From Streptomyces sp. AC1-42W (GTDB lineage: Bacteria; Actinomycetota; Actinomycetes; Streptomycetales; Streptomycetaceae): a DNA stretch of 64,000 bases. Shown here piece by piece: positions 1 through 9,550 of this stretch. The position numbers and the translations under genes were made by a program. Under the pieces are notes generated by a model that ran no database searches, had not been told where the DNA came from, and saw only the letters and a program-made list of their open reading frames with translations. The stretch is taken from the NCBI RefSeq assembly GCF_003248355.1, contig NZ_QKWY01000002.1:3162001-3226000 (forward strand), written 5' to 3'. Position 1 is the stretch's first letter. Each line of letters starts with the position of its first letter.

Positions 1-1329
1 GCCGACCGGGGTGACCCCCGTGGCGCCGAGCCGGCCCCGGGCGATCGTCAGGGTGCGCCCCGCGGTGCGCCGGACACTCTCGCTGACGAGGGTGCCGGTC
101 GCGAGCGCGCCCAGTGTGGTGGACAGCAGCCGGCGCCGCGCGAGCGCGTGGCCGGTGAGGCGCTGGGGCCACTCCCTGCGGAGCACCAGGACGGTGCCGG
201 CGTGGGGATGCGCGAAGTACACCTCGGCGACCGGGGTCTCGGCGGGGCCGGTGATCCGGCAGCCGAGCGCGGTGAGCCGGACCTGGCGCAGCGGCGTCTC
301 CGCGGCCTCGTCCGTGCCCAGGACGCCGGGCACGGCGGCGGCCAGCCGCCGGGCGTGCACCTCGGTGAGCAGGGCCGCGACCAGCTCCGGGCGGTGGGCG
401 GCGCCCCGGTCGGCGTAGGCGGTGAGCTGCCCGGCCAGCTCCGCCAGGGCCGCGCCGGGCCAGTGGTACGCGTCGCGCGCGAGCGCCCGGCCCGCCCGGT
501 CCACGGCCCCGGCGAGCACGGGCCCCGCCTGGGCGACACCGTCGAGCAGCAACTCCTCGACGAGGGCGCCCGCGACGTCCAGGCTGCCCGCGCCGCCGGA
601 CGGTGCCCGCGGGGGCGCCGGGGACTCGGCGGGCGGGGGAGCCTGCGTCGTCGTACGGCCGGGCGCACCGGCCTCGGCGACCCGCTCGCCCCCCACCCGG
701 ACGGTGGCCGAGCGCTCCGCCGGCTCCGCCGCCTCCGCGTCGGCGGCGCGGAACGCCCAGACGGCGAGTGCGACGACCTCGGCGCGCAGCGCGGTGGTGG
801 CGTCCGTGGTGGCGTAGCCGATCTCGCCGGGCACCGGGAACCGCACCGTGCACGCGGGCAGTTCCACCCAGGGCTCGGGGCGCCCGGCGGTGGGCCGGTG
901 CACCACGGCCTCGTAGCCCCGCCGCAGGGTGCGCCGGGCGGCGGCGACCGGGCGGGCACCGAGCGCCCCGGTGAGCGTGTCGTCGTCGATCGTGCCCGGC
1001 GACCACTCGACGGGTGGCCGGGGCGCCGGGGACGGCGCGTCGGCGGCCAGGCGCCGGTAGGCGAGGACGAGCGCGATCAGATGGCGGCACACCCCGGTCG
1101 CGGCGCAGTCGCACCGGCCGTCGTCCAGACCGGTGCCGGCGGGCAGCACGGCGGCCGTGCCGTCGGGGAAGACCGCCCGCACCGAGGCGTCGTCGCCGGT
1201 CGTCAGCTCCGGAACCGTGCCCGCGTCCAGGTCCTTCGCGGCGCGCTTGACGAGCCCCCGGTTGGCGAGCGCGGCCAGCGCCTCGGGGGTGAGGGCCAGC
1301 AGGTCTGCCCTGGGGGCCGGCGCGGTCAT
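1..1329 (-). CDS. SWIM zinc-finger protein (3' end outside window)
   Basis: Last gene of the MoxR/VWA operon; its C-terminus lies beyond base 1, leaving 443 visible codons. A SWIM-type zinc motif (CxC then CxH) is visible at residues C73, C75, C81 and H83 in the segment CDCAATGVCRHL, followed by a long Ala/Arg-rich region without a domain I recognise. SWIM domains bind zinc and are thought to mediate DNA or protein contacts. The start ATG overlaps the stop of the VWA gene (ATGA), so translation is probably coupled. By position it corresponds to E. coli yehQ. Molecular function unknown; the SWIM call is firm. Confidence 0.85.
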   Translation of the reverse strand, partial: MTAPAPRADLLALTPEALAALANRGLVKRAAKDLDAGTVPELTTGDDASVRAVFPDGTAAVLPAGTGLDDGRCDCAATGVCRHLIALVLAYRRLAADAPSPAPRPPVEWSPGTIDDDTLTGALGARPVAAARRTLRRGYEAVVHRPTAGRPEPWVELPACTVRFPVPGEIGYATTDATTALRAEVVALAVWAFRAADAEAAEPAERSATVRVGGERVAEAGAPGRTTTQAPPPAESPAPPRAPSGGAGSLDVAGALVEELLLDGVAQAGPVLAGAVDRAGRALARDAYHWPGAALAELAGQLTAYADRGAAHRPELVAALLTEVHARRLAAAVPGVLGTDEAAETPLRQVRLTALGCRITGPAETPVAEVYFAHPHAGTVLVLRREWPQRLTGHALARRRLLSTTLGALATGTLVSESVRRTAGRTLTIARGRLGATGVTPVG

Positions 1330-2495
1330 CGGCCCAGCCTCTCCGCGACGAATTCCGCCAGCCGGCCGGGCGTCATCGCCCCGACGCGTGCACCGGCCTC
1401 GGCGAGCCGGCCGGCCAGCTCCCGGTCGTAGTCCGGGTTCGCGTCCTCGTCCAGGGCGGCCAGGCCGAGCACGGTGGTGCCCTGCTCCACGAGCCCGCGC
1501 ACGGTGCGGCGCAGCCGGTGGGCGTCGCCGCCCTCGTAGAAGTCGGTGATCAGCGCGACGATCGCGCGGCGCGGGTTCTCCACCAGATCGGCCGCGTAGG
1601 CGACGGCCCGTGCGATGTCCGTACCGCCGCCGAGCTGTACCTTCATCAGCAGTTCCACCGGGTCCGTCACATCGGCCGTCAGGTCGACCACGTCGCTGTC
1701 GAACGCGACGAGATGCGTCTTCAGGCCGGGGAGGCCCCAGAGGCAGGCGGCCGTGACGGCGGAGTGGATCACGGAACCGGCCATCGAGCCGGACTGGTCG
1801 ACCAGCAGGATGAGCTGCCACCGCGTCACCTGCCGCCGGGTGCGCGAGTGGAAGTGGGGCCGCTCGATGAGCAGGCGCCGCTCGTCCGGCCGGTAGTGCG
1901 CCAGATTGGCCCGTACGGTCCGCCGGAAGTCGAAGTTCCGGGCGAGCGCGGTACGGCTGGGGCGGCGTGAGCGGGTGCCGTGGAAGGCATGCCGGACCCC
2001 GGGGCGGAGCCGGGCGAGGAGCTGCGCGACGACGGACTCGACGATGCGCCGGGCCGCGTGCAGCACCTGCGGGTTCATCAGATGCTTGGTCCGCAGCACG
2101 GCGCGCAGCAGCGTGGCGCTCGGTTCGACCCGCTCCAGCACCTCCGGATCGGTGACGATCTCCTCGATGCCGTACCGCTCGACGGCGTCCCGCTCCAGCC
2201 GTTCGACGGTCTCCCGGGGAAACAGCCGGTGGATGTCGTCGAGCCAGTCCACGGCGGTCACCGGGGAGGGGCCGGAGCCGCTCGTACGCGGGGCGGCCGA
2301 ACCGGAGCGGCGCACGCCCCGCCGGGCGAGGTCGGGATCGCGGCCGTACAGCCAGTCGAGCGCGGCGTCCTGCCCGGTCCGGCCGGGCCCGAGCGGGCCC
2401 GTGTGCCGTTCGGCGGGCGAGCCGAGCACGAGACGCCACCGTTCCAGGCCGGCGTCCTGCGGGGAGCCGGGGTCGGGGGTGAGGGGCCCGGTCAT
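1326..2495 (-). CDS. VWA domain protein of a MoxR-VWA system (YehP-like)
   Basis: 389 aa. The C-terminal half is a von Willebrand A domain: a MIDAS motif DxSxS at D233-S235-S237 (LLVDQSGSMAG), a GGGTDIARA loop supplying the MIDAS threonine, and LITDFYEGGD further on. The N-terminal ~220 residues form the helical region usual in VWA proteins that partner MoxR ATPases. The family is believed to bind a client through the metal site while the AAA+ partner remodels it. The open frame continues upstream to 4457, but that part is antisense-like shadow inside the DUF5682 gene; the ATG at 2495 overlaps that gene's stop (ATGA). Confidence 0.88.
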   Translation of the reverse strand: MTGPLTPDPGSPQDAGLERWRLVLGSPAERHTGPLGPGRTGQDAALDWLYGRDPDLARRGVRRSGSAAPRTSGSGPSPVTAVDWLDDIHRLFPRETVERLERDAVERYGIEEIVTDPEVLERVEPSATLLRAVLRTKHLMNPQVLHAARRIVESVVAQLLARLRPGVRHAFHGTRSRRPSRTALARNFDFRRTVRANLAHYRPDERRLLIERPHFHSRTRRQVTRWQLILLVDQSGSMAGSVIHSAVTAACLWGLPGLKTHLVAFDSDVVDLTADVTDPVELLMKVQLGGGTDIARAVAYAADLVENPRRAIVALITDFYEGGDAHRLRRTVRGLVEQGTTVLGLAALDEDANPDYDRELAGRLAEAGARVGAMTPGRLAEFVAERLGR

Positions 2496-4834
2496 GAGGG
2501 GGTTCCTCCGAGTCCGTAGCGGGTGAGCAGGCCGGTCACGCGGTTCTCCAGGGCTCCGGCGCGGGCGATCAGCAAGGGGTCGGCGGTGGTCCGCAGCAGG
2601 GCGCGCGACGAGCCCCGCAGCCCGCGCCGGGCCAGCAGCCGCGCGGCGATCCGCTCCCGCTCCCGTGGCGGGAAGAACGCGAACGCCTGCCGCAACGCGG
2701 GCAGCCCGGCCAGGAACGCCTCCTCGGACAACTCGCACAGCACCTCGTCCAGCACCCCGACGAGCGACGCGCCCCCACGGCCCGGACCGTCCGCGTCGCC
2801 GCCGCTCGTCAACTCGTCGCGGGCCACCGCGAACAGGCCGGCGAGCCAGTCGCCCAGGGCGTCCGCACCCGACAGGGCCACCGCCCGCACCGCCTTCTCC
2901 GGGGCGTCCGCCTCCGCCGGCCCCTCCGCGAGCACCTGGTGCAGGCCGAACGCGGCGCCCCGGACATCGAGGGGCGCCGCCGCGTCCCGACCGATGCGGC
3001 GGGCGACCGCGGCCACCACGTCCCGGCCGGTGGCGAGCAGGTCCGGGGCGTGCAGCACCGCGTCCCGGACCGCGACCACGGCGCGCAGCCGGGGCAGGTC
3101 CACACCGCCCGCGCCCCGCACGCCCTCCAGGAGCCACAGCAGCCGGTCCGTGGACCCGCTGATCACCGCGGCCAGCAGGGGACCCCGGGCGACCCCGTAG
3201 ATCCGGTCGTGGCGCCACAGGCCCAGCGCGGTGGCCAGGACGCTGCCGAGCGGGCCCGCGTGGACCAGCACGCGCACCCGGGCGCCCAGGTCGGCCAGCA
3301 GCCGCGCGGACAGGCCGCTCACCCCGCAGAGCACCGCGTCGAACAGCACGGCGGCCAGCGCCCCCGCCTCCTCCTCGCGCCGGACCCGCTCGGCGAGCGA
3401 CGCGGCCGCCGCCTCCTCCAGGGTCGCGCCGTGGGCGCCCGCCTCCACCAGAGCCGCGTCGCGCCCGGCCGCGGAGCGGGGCTCCCAGCGCTCGGTGAAC
3501 ACCGGATCGACGCCGTGGACCGGGCCCGCCGTCCGCTCGTGGCCGGGAACGCCGAGGACCCGCAGCCCGTGGAGCGCCCGGCTGCGCTCCAGGTCCCGGG
3601 CGTCCGTGAGGTCCAGCTCCACGGTGCGCGGCGCGCCGGACAGGCCGAGCCGCTCCAGCCGGGCCGCCACGTCGTGGACGAGCGGCGGGGCCGGGGTGTC
3701 GGGATGCAGCCGGCCGACGCGCCCGCCGCCGCAGGCCGCGAGGATCTCGACGACCACGGGGTGGGTGCCCTCGCGGAGCGCGCCCCGGACCGTCCACGGC
3801 AGCGGGCCGTCCAGATCGTCGGTGATCAGGGCGCCCGCCAGACCGTCCAGCACGTCGATCCGCGCCGTCCGGGGGTGGCCGCGCAGCGCCGTCAGCCCCT
3901 CCGTCAGACTGCGGGCCGCGACGAGGTCCGCCGTCGAGACCGGCACCTTGCGCGCCCGCAGCCGCTCGACCACCGCCCGCAGCAGCCGGTCCGCCGCCTC
4001 CTGCGGGCCCCGCTCCCACACGTCCTGGTAGAAGCCGGGGGACGGCATCCCCGACTCGTACCCGGTGAACGCGTCCAGCCGGCGGAACGAGTACGGGACG
4101 AGGAAACTCCCCGCGTCCGCCCCGGCCGGCGGCCGCGGTACCAGCGGCCAGCCGTCCGCACCGCACTCCGCGTCGCCCTCCCCGGCCGGGCCGCCCGCGG
4201 CCGCGAGCCTGCGCAGCGCGGGCTGATGGAAGCCGCCGGTCACCACCAGGACGGGCCTGCCGCCCGCCGAGGCCACCGCCGCCCGCACCCAGGACGCCAT
4301 GTACGCCTCGCGCGCCCGGTCCCCGGCGTCCGCCTCCGCGTCGCCGCGCACCAGCGCGAAGTAGGCGTCGAGCCGTTCCGCGACGTCCTCGTCCGGCCCG
4401 ACCTCGAACAGCCGGTCCCACAGCGCGTCCGGCGAATCCACCGCGAACCGCCGGCACAGCCGCTCCGCGGCCTCGGCGTACCGGACCTCCGCGTCGGCGT
4501 ACCGGTTACCGCGCTCCGCGAACGCCGGATGCCAGGCGGGCAGATCGATGAAGCGGACCTCCGCCCCCGCCGCCCGGCCCGCCCGCAGCGCCACCCACTC
4601 CGGGGAGTAGTCGCACAGCGGGGCCCAGGACGTGGCCGCGCGCCGCCCGTCGCGGTAGTGGCTGAACACCGCGACGGGCAGCTCGTGGCCGAGGAGCAGT
4701 TCGTCCAGCCGGGCGTTCATCTCCGCCGGCCCCTCGACCAGGACATGGGCGGGGCGCAGCCGCTCCACCGTGCGCTCGACGAGCCGGGCGCAGGCGGGGG
4801 AGTGGTGGCGCACGCCCAGGAACACGGCGGTCAT
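2492..4834 (-). CDS. DUF5682 family protein (YehM-like)
   Basis: 780 aa, no membrane segment or signal peptide. The first ~230 residues carry motifs reminiscent of the TraB/PrgY/EreA-ChaN-like fold: GVRHHSP at the start, LVEGPAE, REAYMASWV and VVTGGFHQP. In that superfamily such Gx(2)H and Glu motifs form a metal or hydrolase site; applying this here is my inference. The remainder is helical and Ala/Leu-rich. Its ATG overlaps the ATPase stop by one base and its stop overlaps the VWA start, placing it firmly between these two genes, as yehM lies in E. coli. Function unknown. Confidence 0.82.
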   Translation of the reverse strand: MTAVFLGVRHHSPACARLVERTVERLRPAHVLVEGPAEMNARLDELLLGHELPVAVFSHYRDGRRAATSWAPLCDYSPEWVALRAGRAAGAEVRFIDLPAWHPAFAERGNRYADAEVRYAEAAERLCRRFAVDSPDALWDRLFEVGPDEDVAERLDAYFALVRGDAEADAGDRAREAYMASWVRAAVASAGGRPVLVVTGGFHQPALRRLAAAGGPAGEGDAECGADGWPLVPRPPAGADAGSFLVPYSFRRLDAFTGYESGMPSPGFYQDVWERGPQEAADRLLRAVVERLRARKVPVSTADLVAARSLTEGLTALRGHPRTARIDVLDGLAGALITDDLDGPLPWTVRGALREGTHPVVVEILAACGGGRVGRLHPDTPAPPLVHDVAARLERLGLSGAPRTVELDLTDARDLERSRALHGLRVLGVPGHERTAGPVHGVDPVFTERWEPRSAAGRDAALVEAGAHGATLEEAAAASLAERVRREEEAGALAAVLFDAVLCGVSGLSARLLADLGARVRVLVHAGPLGSVLATALGLWRHDRIYGVARGPLLAAVISGSTDRLLWLLEGVRGAGGVDLPRLRAVVAVRDAVLHAPDLLATGRDVVAAVARRIGRDAAAPLDVRGAAFGLHQVLAEGPAEADAPEKAVRAVALSGADALGDWLAGLFAVARDELTSGGDADGPGRGGASLVGVLDEVLCELSEEAFLAGLPALRQAFAFFPPRERERIAARLLARRGLRGSSRALLRTTADPLLIARAGALENRVTGLLTRYGLGGTPS

Positions 4835-5958
4835 CAGCCGTCCAGCAGATGGCGTGCGTCGTACAGGGCCTGCCACTGCGGGGTGCGCCGGCGCCCCGCC
4901 TGCTGCTCCAGATAGCGCCGCAGCCGGGCCAGGTCGTCCGGGCTGTCCTTGGCCGCCGTGCCCGCGAGGCAGGCGACGACATCGGCCGCGTTGCCCGGCT
5001 CGCCGCGCAGATACCAGCCGCGCACCCCCACCGCGTGGGCCACCGACACCGCCTCCGCCGTGCTCATCACCGCCGTGGGCCGGTCACCGCCCCCGCCGCG
5101 CCCGTCCTGCGCCCCGGCGCCCGCCCGCAGTTCGCGGAACGTGGCGACCAGGACCTCCAGCACGTCCCGGTCGGGCGGCGGCTCCACACCGGAGTTCGCC
5201 AGCAGCCGGGCCACCTCGGCCTCCACGAGCTCCAGTTCGGTGTCGAGGTCGGGGATCGGGAACACCGTCTCGAAGTTGAACCGGCGCTTGAGCGCCGCGC
5301 TCATCTCGTTGACGCCCCGGTCGCGGGTGTTGGCCGTCGCGATGACGTTGAACCCCTGCCGGGCGAAGACCATGCCGTCCGGGCCGGGCAGTTCGGGGAT
5401 CGCCACGACCCGCTCCGAGAGCAGCGACAGCAGTGAGTCCTGCACCTCCAGCGGACAGCGGGTGATCTCCTCGAAGCGGACGAGGCGCCCCTCCGCCATG
5501 CCGCGCAGCATCGGCGCGGGCACCAGGGAGCGGGGCGAGGGCCCCTCGGCGACCAGCAGCGCGTAGTTCCAGCCGTACTTGATCTGGTCCTCGGTGGTGG
5601 CGGCCCCGCCCTGCACGGTGAGCGTCGAATCCCCGCTGACGGCGGCCGCGATCAGCTCGGACAGCAGCGACTTGGCCGTGCCCGGCTCGCCCACGAGCAT
5701 CAGTCCCCGGCTGGTCGCCAGCGTCACCAGCGCCCGGTCCACGAGCGAGGGATTGCCGACGAACTTCCGGCCGATCCCCGCCTCCGGGTCCCCGACGACG
5801 AAGCGTCGCGCGGCGCGCAGGCTCAGCTCCCAGCCCGGTGGCCGGGGATCGCGGTCCGCCTCCCGCAGCGCGGCCAGCTCGGCCGCGTACCGCACCTCGG
5901 CCGGCGGCCGTTGCACCCGCACCGCCGCTTGCGTGGCGGCCTCCTCGCGCACCGTCAT
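4834..5958 (-). CDS. MoxR-family AAA+ ATPase (YehL-like)
   Basis: 374 aa. Walker A GEPGTAKS at residues 90-97, a Walker-B-like stretch LVRFEEITRCP, a sensor-1 region NVIATANTRDRGVNEMS and the arginine-rich ALKRRFNF segment are typical of MoxR ATPases (AAA_5/AAA_lid). These ATPases act as chaperones that pull or insert cofactors and subunits, usually with a VWA partner; the partner is two genes downstream. The ATG at 5958 overlaps the DUF4132 stop (ATGA). The upstream extension of the frame to 6570 runs inside DUF4132 and is rejected. Confidence 0.92.
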   Translation of the reverse strand: MTVREEAATQAAVRVQRPPAEVRYAAELAALREADRDPRPPGWELSLRAARRFVVGDPEAGIGRKFVGNPSLVDRALVTLATSRGLMLVGEPGTAKSLLSELIAAAVSGDSTLTVQGGAATTEDQIKYGWNYALLVAEGPSPRSLVPAPMLRGMAEGRLVRFEEITRCPLEVQDSLLSLLSERVVAIPELPGPDGMVFARQGFNVIATANTRDRGVNEMSAALKRRFNFETVFPIPDLDTELELVEAEVARLLANSGVEPPPDRDVLEVLVATFRELRAGAGAQDGRGGGGDRPTAVMSTAEAVSVAHAVGVRGWYLRGEPGNAADVVACLAGTAAKDSPDDLARLRRYLEQQAGRRRTPQWQALYDARHLLDG

Positions 5959-8900
5959 GACGCGACGCCCTCGGTGAGCGCGGTCAGGTCCGCCAGGAGC
6001 TCGGACGTCGTCACCGCGTCCAGCTCGCCGAACCGCACGTCGTGGGGGCGGCCGTGCCAGTAGTCGGACGGGTCCTCGGCCAGCCAGACGGTCTCCAGGA
6101 CCTGCTCCGGGAACATGTCGACCATCCCGACGGCGATGCCCTCGTCCAGGGCGATCACCAGATGGCGGTGGTCCGCCAGCCGCTTGGAGATCCACCGCTC
6201 CACGCCGTTGTCCAGCGGCGTCCCGCGCCGCCAGCCGAACCGCTCCAGACCGAGGAGCCGGCCCGTGGGGACCTTGATGCCCTCGAAGCGGGTCAGCCGG
6301 TGGCCGGCCGCCTCCTCGTCGGCCAGCGCGAACACCGGGCGCCCGAGCTGCGGGAACGGCTGCAGGATCTCGTAGTCCGCGAACACCTCCGACCAGTCGG
6401 TCACCGCCCCGCCCAGGTCCAGCGGGTGGGCCAGCCGCACGGACGCCCCCTCCGGCAGCGCGAAGGTGTCGTCCTCGACGTCCGCGAACGTCCGGTCCTC
6501 CGCCACCCGGAACGCCGTGGCCGTTCCGTCCGCCTCGCTCAGCCACACCAGCCGGCGCACCAGATGCCACATCAGCGGATGGCCGACGAACAGCTCGGCG
6601 AACTCCTGCGCCGTCCAGGACCGGCCCGCCACCATGGCGGCCTCCAGCCGGCGCACCTGGTCCGACGCGATCGTCCGGACGTCCTTCTTCAGCGCCATGA
6701 ACCGCTTGCGCTCGGCCGGCGCCAGTTCGGCGTCGTCCCGGGCGCCCGGCTTCGGGAGGTCCTTGCGGCGCTTGCCGTCACCGTCCAGGACGTAGGGCCG
6801 CAACTGCTCGTCGAAGCCCACCGTGAACGTACGGCCGCCGTAGTCGATGACGGTGGAACCGTCCGCGTCCAGGCCCAGATCGGGCACCAGCCGGTCCGAG
6901 AGCTGTTCGCCCGTCAGCCCCAGGCCTGCCGCCACCTCGGCGATCTTCTCCGCGGCCCGCACCTTGAGCGCCTTGAACTTCACCCGCTGGGAGATCCCGT
7001 GCAGATGGAGCAGCGCGGTGTCGCTGCCGATCGCCGCCAGGACGCTCAGCCCCTCCACCGCGCGGTGATGGGCGCTCTCACCGGGCCAGGCCCGGATCAC
7101 CGGCGTCAGCCGGCGCACCGTGTCGTCGTCGCCCAGCACGCCCAGCGCGTACAGCGTCCAGGACTCCTTGGCGGGCAGGAGCGCGCCGCGCCACTGCTCG
7201 AACAGCGCCCAGGCGAACGCGGCGGCCGAGGCCGGGTCCACCGTGCGCAGCACATCGGCGAGCCCCGGATACGGCTCGCCCGGCTTGGACAGGGCCAGCA
7301 TCGTCACGACATGGCGGACCGACTCGTCCGGCAGGGCTCCGCCCGACGCGACCTCGATCTGCGGCAGCAGCACCGGGTCCGCCCAGTCCGGCAGGGCCGG
7401 CATCGTGGCGGGCAGGGCCCGCTCCAGCGGATCGGCGGCCAGCAGCGCGCCCACCGCCTCCGCCGCCCGCTCCCCGTACCCCTCGGCGGCCGTGCGGACC
7501 ACCGTGTCGCCGTGCGAGGCGGCGATCAGACGCAGCGCCTGCTCGGCGGCGCGCCGGGCGGCACCGGCCTTGCCGACGGCGTCGGGCACCAGCAGCGGCG
7601 CCGCCCGGACGCCGTGCCGCTCGAACCAGGAGCGGGCCACCACGGCGGCGGACTTGAGCCGCACCGACCAGTCGGCCATATGACGGGCGATCCGCGCGTC
7701 GACGAACGGCAGCAGCAGCGGGGCCAGCCCGCCGGGCTGACGCGGCACCGCGCGCAGCAGCAGGGGCAGGGCGCCCAGGCCGAAGCGGGCGGCCACCGGC
7801 TTGAGCGTGTCGAGGCCGTCCCACAGGTCGGTCGGGTCCCAGTCGGCGAGCAGCGGTGCGACGAGCTCCTCGGGTCCGTGGACGTAGATCCACGCGGAGC
7901 GCAGACTGGGCTCGCCCAGCCCGTAGCGGGCCGAGATCAGCACCCGCTCCCAGTTGACCACCGACTCCCGCCGGGTGTACCAGCTTCCGGTGGCCGCCCA
8001 GTCCTCCCGCTCGCCGGCCCGCCACAACACGGCGGGTTCGTCCGCGGCCGTCAGGCCGGTGACCGCCGCGGGCTTGGCCTTGCTCCGGGGCCGGGTCCAC
8101 GGCGGGCTGGTCAGCACGGCCGGCAGGGCGTCGGCGGGGGCGTCCGCGATGCGGTCCGCCGGGTGCAGCAGGGGTTCGACGATCTCCGCCAGGCCGGCGT
8201 CCAGCGTCGGCAGCACCTCCGCCACCAGGTCGCGGTGGGCGCCGATGTGCACGGGGAGCAGCCCGGCCGACGCGGTCGCCGCAAGGTCCGCCCGGTCGCG
8301 GGCGTCGGCGGCGAGCAGCCGCAGCGCGCGGACCGGATAGCGGCGCATCGCCTCCAGCAGCGCCGGGCGGCAGCTCTTGTCGTCCGAGTGGTCGAGCAGG
8401 GCGGTGAACGCCTCGTCCGTGGGGAACTCGACGAGCGCGTCGGCGATATCCCTCATCCAGGTCCCGTAGAAGCGCCCGCCGCGCAACTCCGCGACCAGCA
8501 TGGGGGCCAGCGCCGAGCCGATGCCCTCGGCGGCGGTGGCGATCACGCCGGCGGTCCGGTCGAAGCCCCTGGTGTGGGTGAAGTGGGCGGCCTGTTCCGG
8601 TGAGTTCAGCGAGCAGAGGACGAGGGAGAGCAGACCGGCGTCGGTCGTGCCGGCGATCTTCGGGTCCGTGCACAGCTCGGCGACCCAGCCGGACTCGCTC
8701 GGCGCCAGAAAGGCCGTGATCGCGTTGCGCGAGGAGTCGGTGCGGCAGGCGGCGAGCGCCTCGACGGTGGCCCGGTAGGTCTCGTCGTCGGCGGCGGCGA
8801 TCAGGGCTCGCACGCGGTCGGCGGCCGCCCGGCAGGACTGGCCGGTCGGGGTCCTGTACGCCTCGGTCCGCGCCTCCAGCCACGGGTCGTGGCGGGCGCC

Positions 8901-9335
8901 GCCGGACTGCCGGTAGTGCGCCTCGGTCATGAACAGCTCCACCGCGGCGCGGGCGGCGAACGGCAGTCCGTGCAGCCGGACCCAGCTGTCGGCCCAGGCG
9001 CCCGGCGGAGGCGAGTACATCCCGATGATGGAGGCAACGGCCGCCGCGCCGGCGGGCGACGGATCGCCGTCCAGATGGCGGCGGACCTCGGCGACGAGGA
9101 CCGGATCGCTGCCCGGCGCGTCCAGGAACTGCCCGATCCAGGCCCGCTCCTCGGCCGTCCGGGCCGCGATCGCGTCGAGCAGTTCCGGGTCCACCCGGGC
9201 GGGGGCCCGCTTGATGCCGCCGCGCCGGGGGATGACCAGGCGCCGCCAGCGGTCCGGGAAGACGAAGGTGTTCTCACCGGCCCCCGCCGCCCCGGCGCGC
9301 GACGCACCGTTCTCGACAGCATGCTCGGTACCCAC
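5955..9335 (-). CDS. DUF4132 domain protein (YehI/MolR-like), first gene of operon
   Basis: 1126 aa, GTG start at 9335 with a G-rich ribosome site upstream. The bulk is Ala/Leu-rich helical repeats (HEAT-like in appearance). The C-terminal ~300 residues hold the DUF4132 signature region, including GWRRGTPLDNGVERWISK and a final segment with EQVLETVWL. E. coli YehI and the larger MolR-type proteins share this domain; no biochemical activity is established. It heads a five-gene chain with 1-4 nt overlaps, so all five products are probably made together. An IS110 element lies directly upstream and may have displaced or replaced the native promoter. Confidence 0.88.
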   Translation of the reverse strand: MGTEHAVENGASRAGAAGAGENTFVFPDRWRRLVIPRRGGIKRAPARVDPELLDAIAARTAEERAWIGQFLDAPGSDPVLVAEVRRHLDGDPSPAGAAAVASIIGMYSPPPGAWADSWVRLHGLPFAARAAVELFMTEAHYRQSGGARHDPWLEARTEAYRTPTGQSCRAAADRVRALIAAADDETYRATVEALAACRTDSSRNAITAFLAPSESGWVAELCTDPKIAGTTDAGLLSLVLCSLNSPEQAAHFTHTRGFDRTAGVIATAAEGIGSALAPMLVAELRGGRFYGTWMRDIADALVEFPTDEAFTALLDHSDDKSCRPALLEAMRRYPVRALRLLAADARDRADLAATASAGLLPVHIGAHRDLVAEVLPTLDAGLAEIVEPLLHPADRIADAPADALPAVLTSPPWTRPRSKAKPAAVTGLTAADEPAVLWRAGEREDWAATGSWYTRRESVVNWERVLISARYGLGEPSLRSAWIYVHGPEELVAPLLADWDPTDLWDGLDTLKPVAARFGLGALPLLLRAVPRQPGGLAPLLLPFVDARIARHMADWSVRLKSAAVVARSWFERHGVRAAPLLVPDAVGKAGAARRAAEQALRLIAASHGDTVVRTAAEGYGERAAEAVGALLAADPLERALPATMPALPDWADPVLLPQIEVASGGALPDESVRHVVTMLALSKPGEPYPGLADVLRTVDPASAAAFAWALFEQWRGALLPAKESWTLYALGVLGDDDTVRRLTPVIRAWPGESAHHRAVEGLSVLAAIGSDTALLHLHGISQRVKFKALKVRAAEKIAEVAAGLGLTGEQLSDRLVPDLGLDADGSTVIDYGGRTFTVGFDEQLRPYVLDGDGKRRKDLPKPGARDDAELAPAERKRFMALKKDVRTIASDQVRRLEAAMVAGRSWTAQEFAELFVGHPLMWHLVRRLVWLSEADGTATAFRVAEDRTFADVEDDTFALPEGASVRLAHPLDLGGAVTDWSEVFADYEILQPFPQLGRPVFALADEEAAGHRLTRFEGIKVPTGRLLGLERFGWRRGTPLDNGVERWISKRLADHRHLVIALDEGIAVGMVDMFPEQVLETVWLAEDPSDYWHGRPHDVRFGELDAVTTSELLADLTALTEGVAS

Positions 9336-9387
9336 AGGACCGCCCCCGTTTCTCCCTGTTGCACCCGTATGTCACGGGCTTCTCGAT

Positions 9388-9550
9388 CAGTGGTTCCACA
9401 GTAGAACCGACCACTGACATTGATGCTGATACTCAGGTCCCGGTGGTCGTGGCTCGACCACTGACTGACGCCCTGCTGGGCTGTCTTCGTGTTGTTCTGT
9501 CCGGCTGCCGGGACCCGTTCTCATGGCTCCGGCCGGGCGGAACATGACCT
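9388..9550 (+). ncRNA. Candidate IS110 bridge (seek) RNA region
   Basis: About 300 bp between the DUF4132 start and the IS110 transposase has no credible gene but is rich in local structure. CAGTGGT (9388-9394) pairs with ACCACTG (9410-9416), and GTGGTCG (9443-9449) pairs perfectly with CGACCAC (9455-9461) across a 5-nt loop. CGACCACTGAC occurs twice (9408-9418 and 9455-9465). IS110-group elements are known to encode their guide RNA in the non-coding end upstream of the transposase, so position and structure fit. RNA ends and guide loops cannot be fixed by eye. Confidence 0.35.

Noticed and set aside
2492..4457. Upstream extension of the VWA gene to a 1043-residue protein
   Set aside because: The added part is Arg/Gly/Pro-rich shadow inside the DUF5682 gene; the ATG at 2495 has the coupled overlap and the domain.
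2939..4915. Long plus-strand open frame opposite DUF5682
   Set aside because: Composition (Arg/Gln/His/Pro-rich, no domain) is that of a reverse-strand shadow; no ribosome site.
6042..8603. 853-codon plus-strand frame opposite DUF4132
   Set aside because: Same reason: antisense shadow with no recognisable motif and no start signal.
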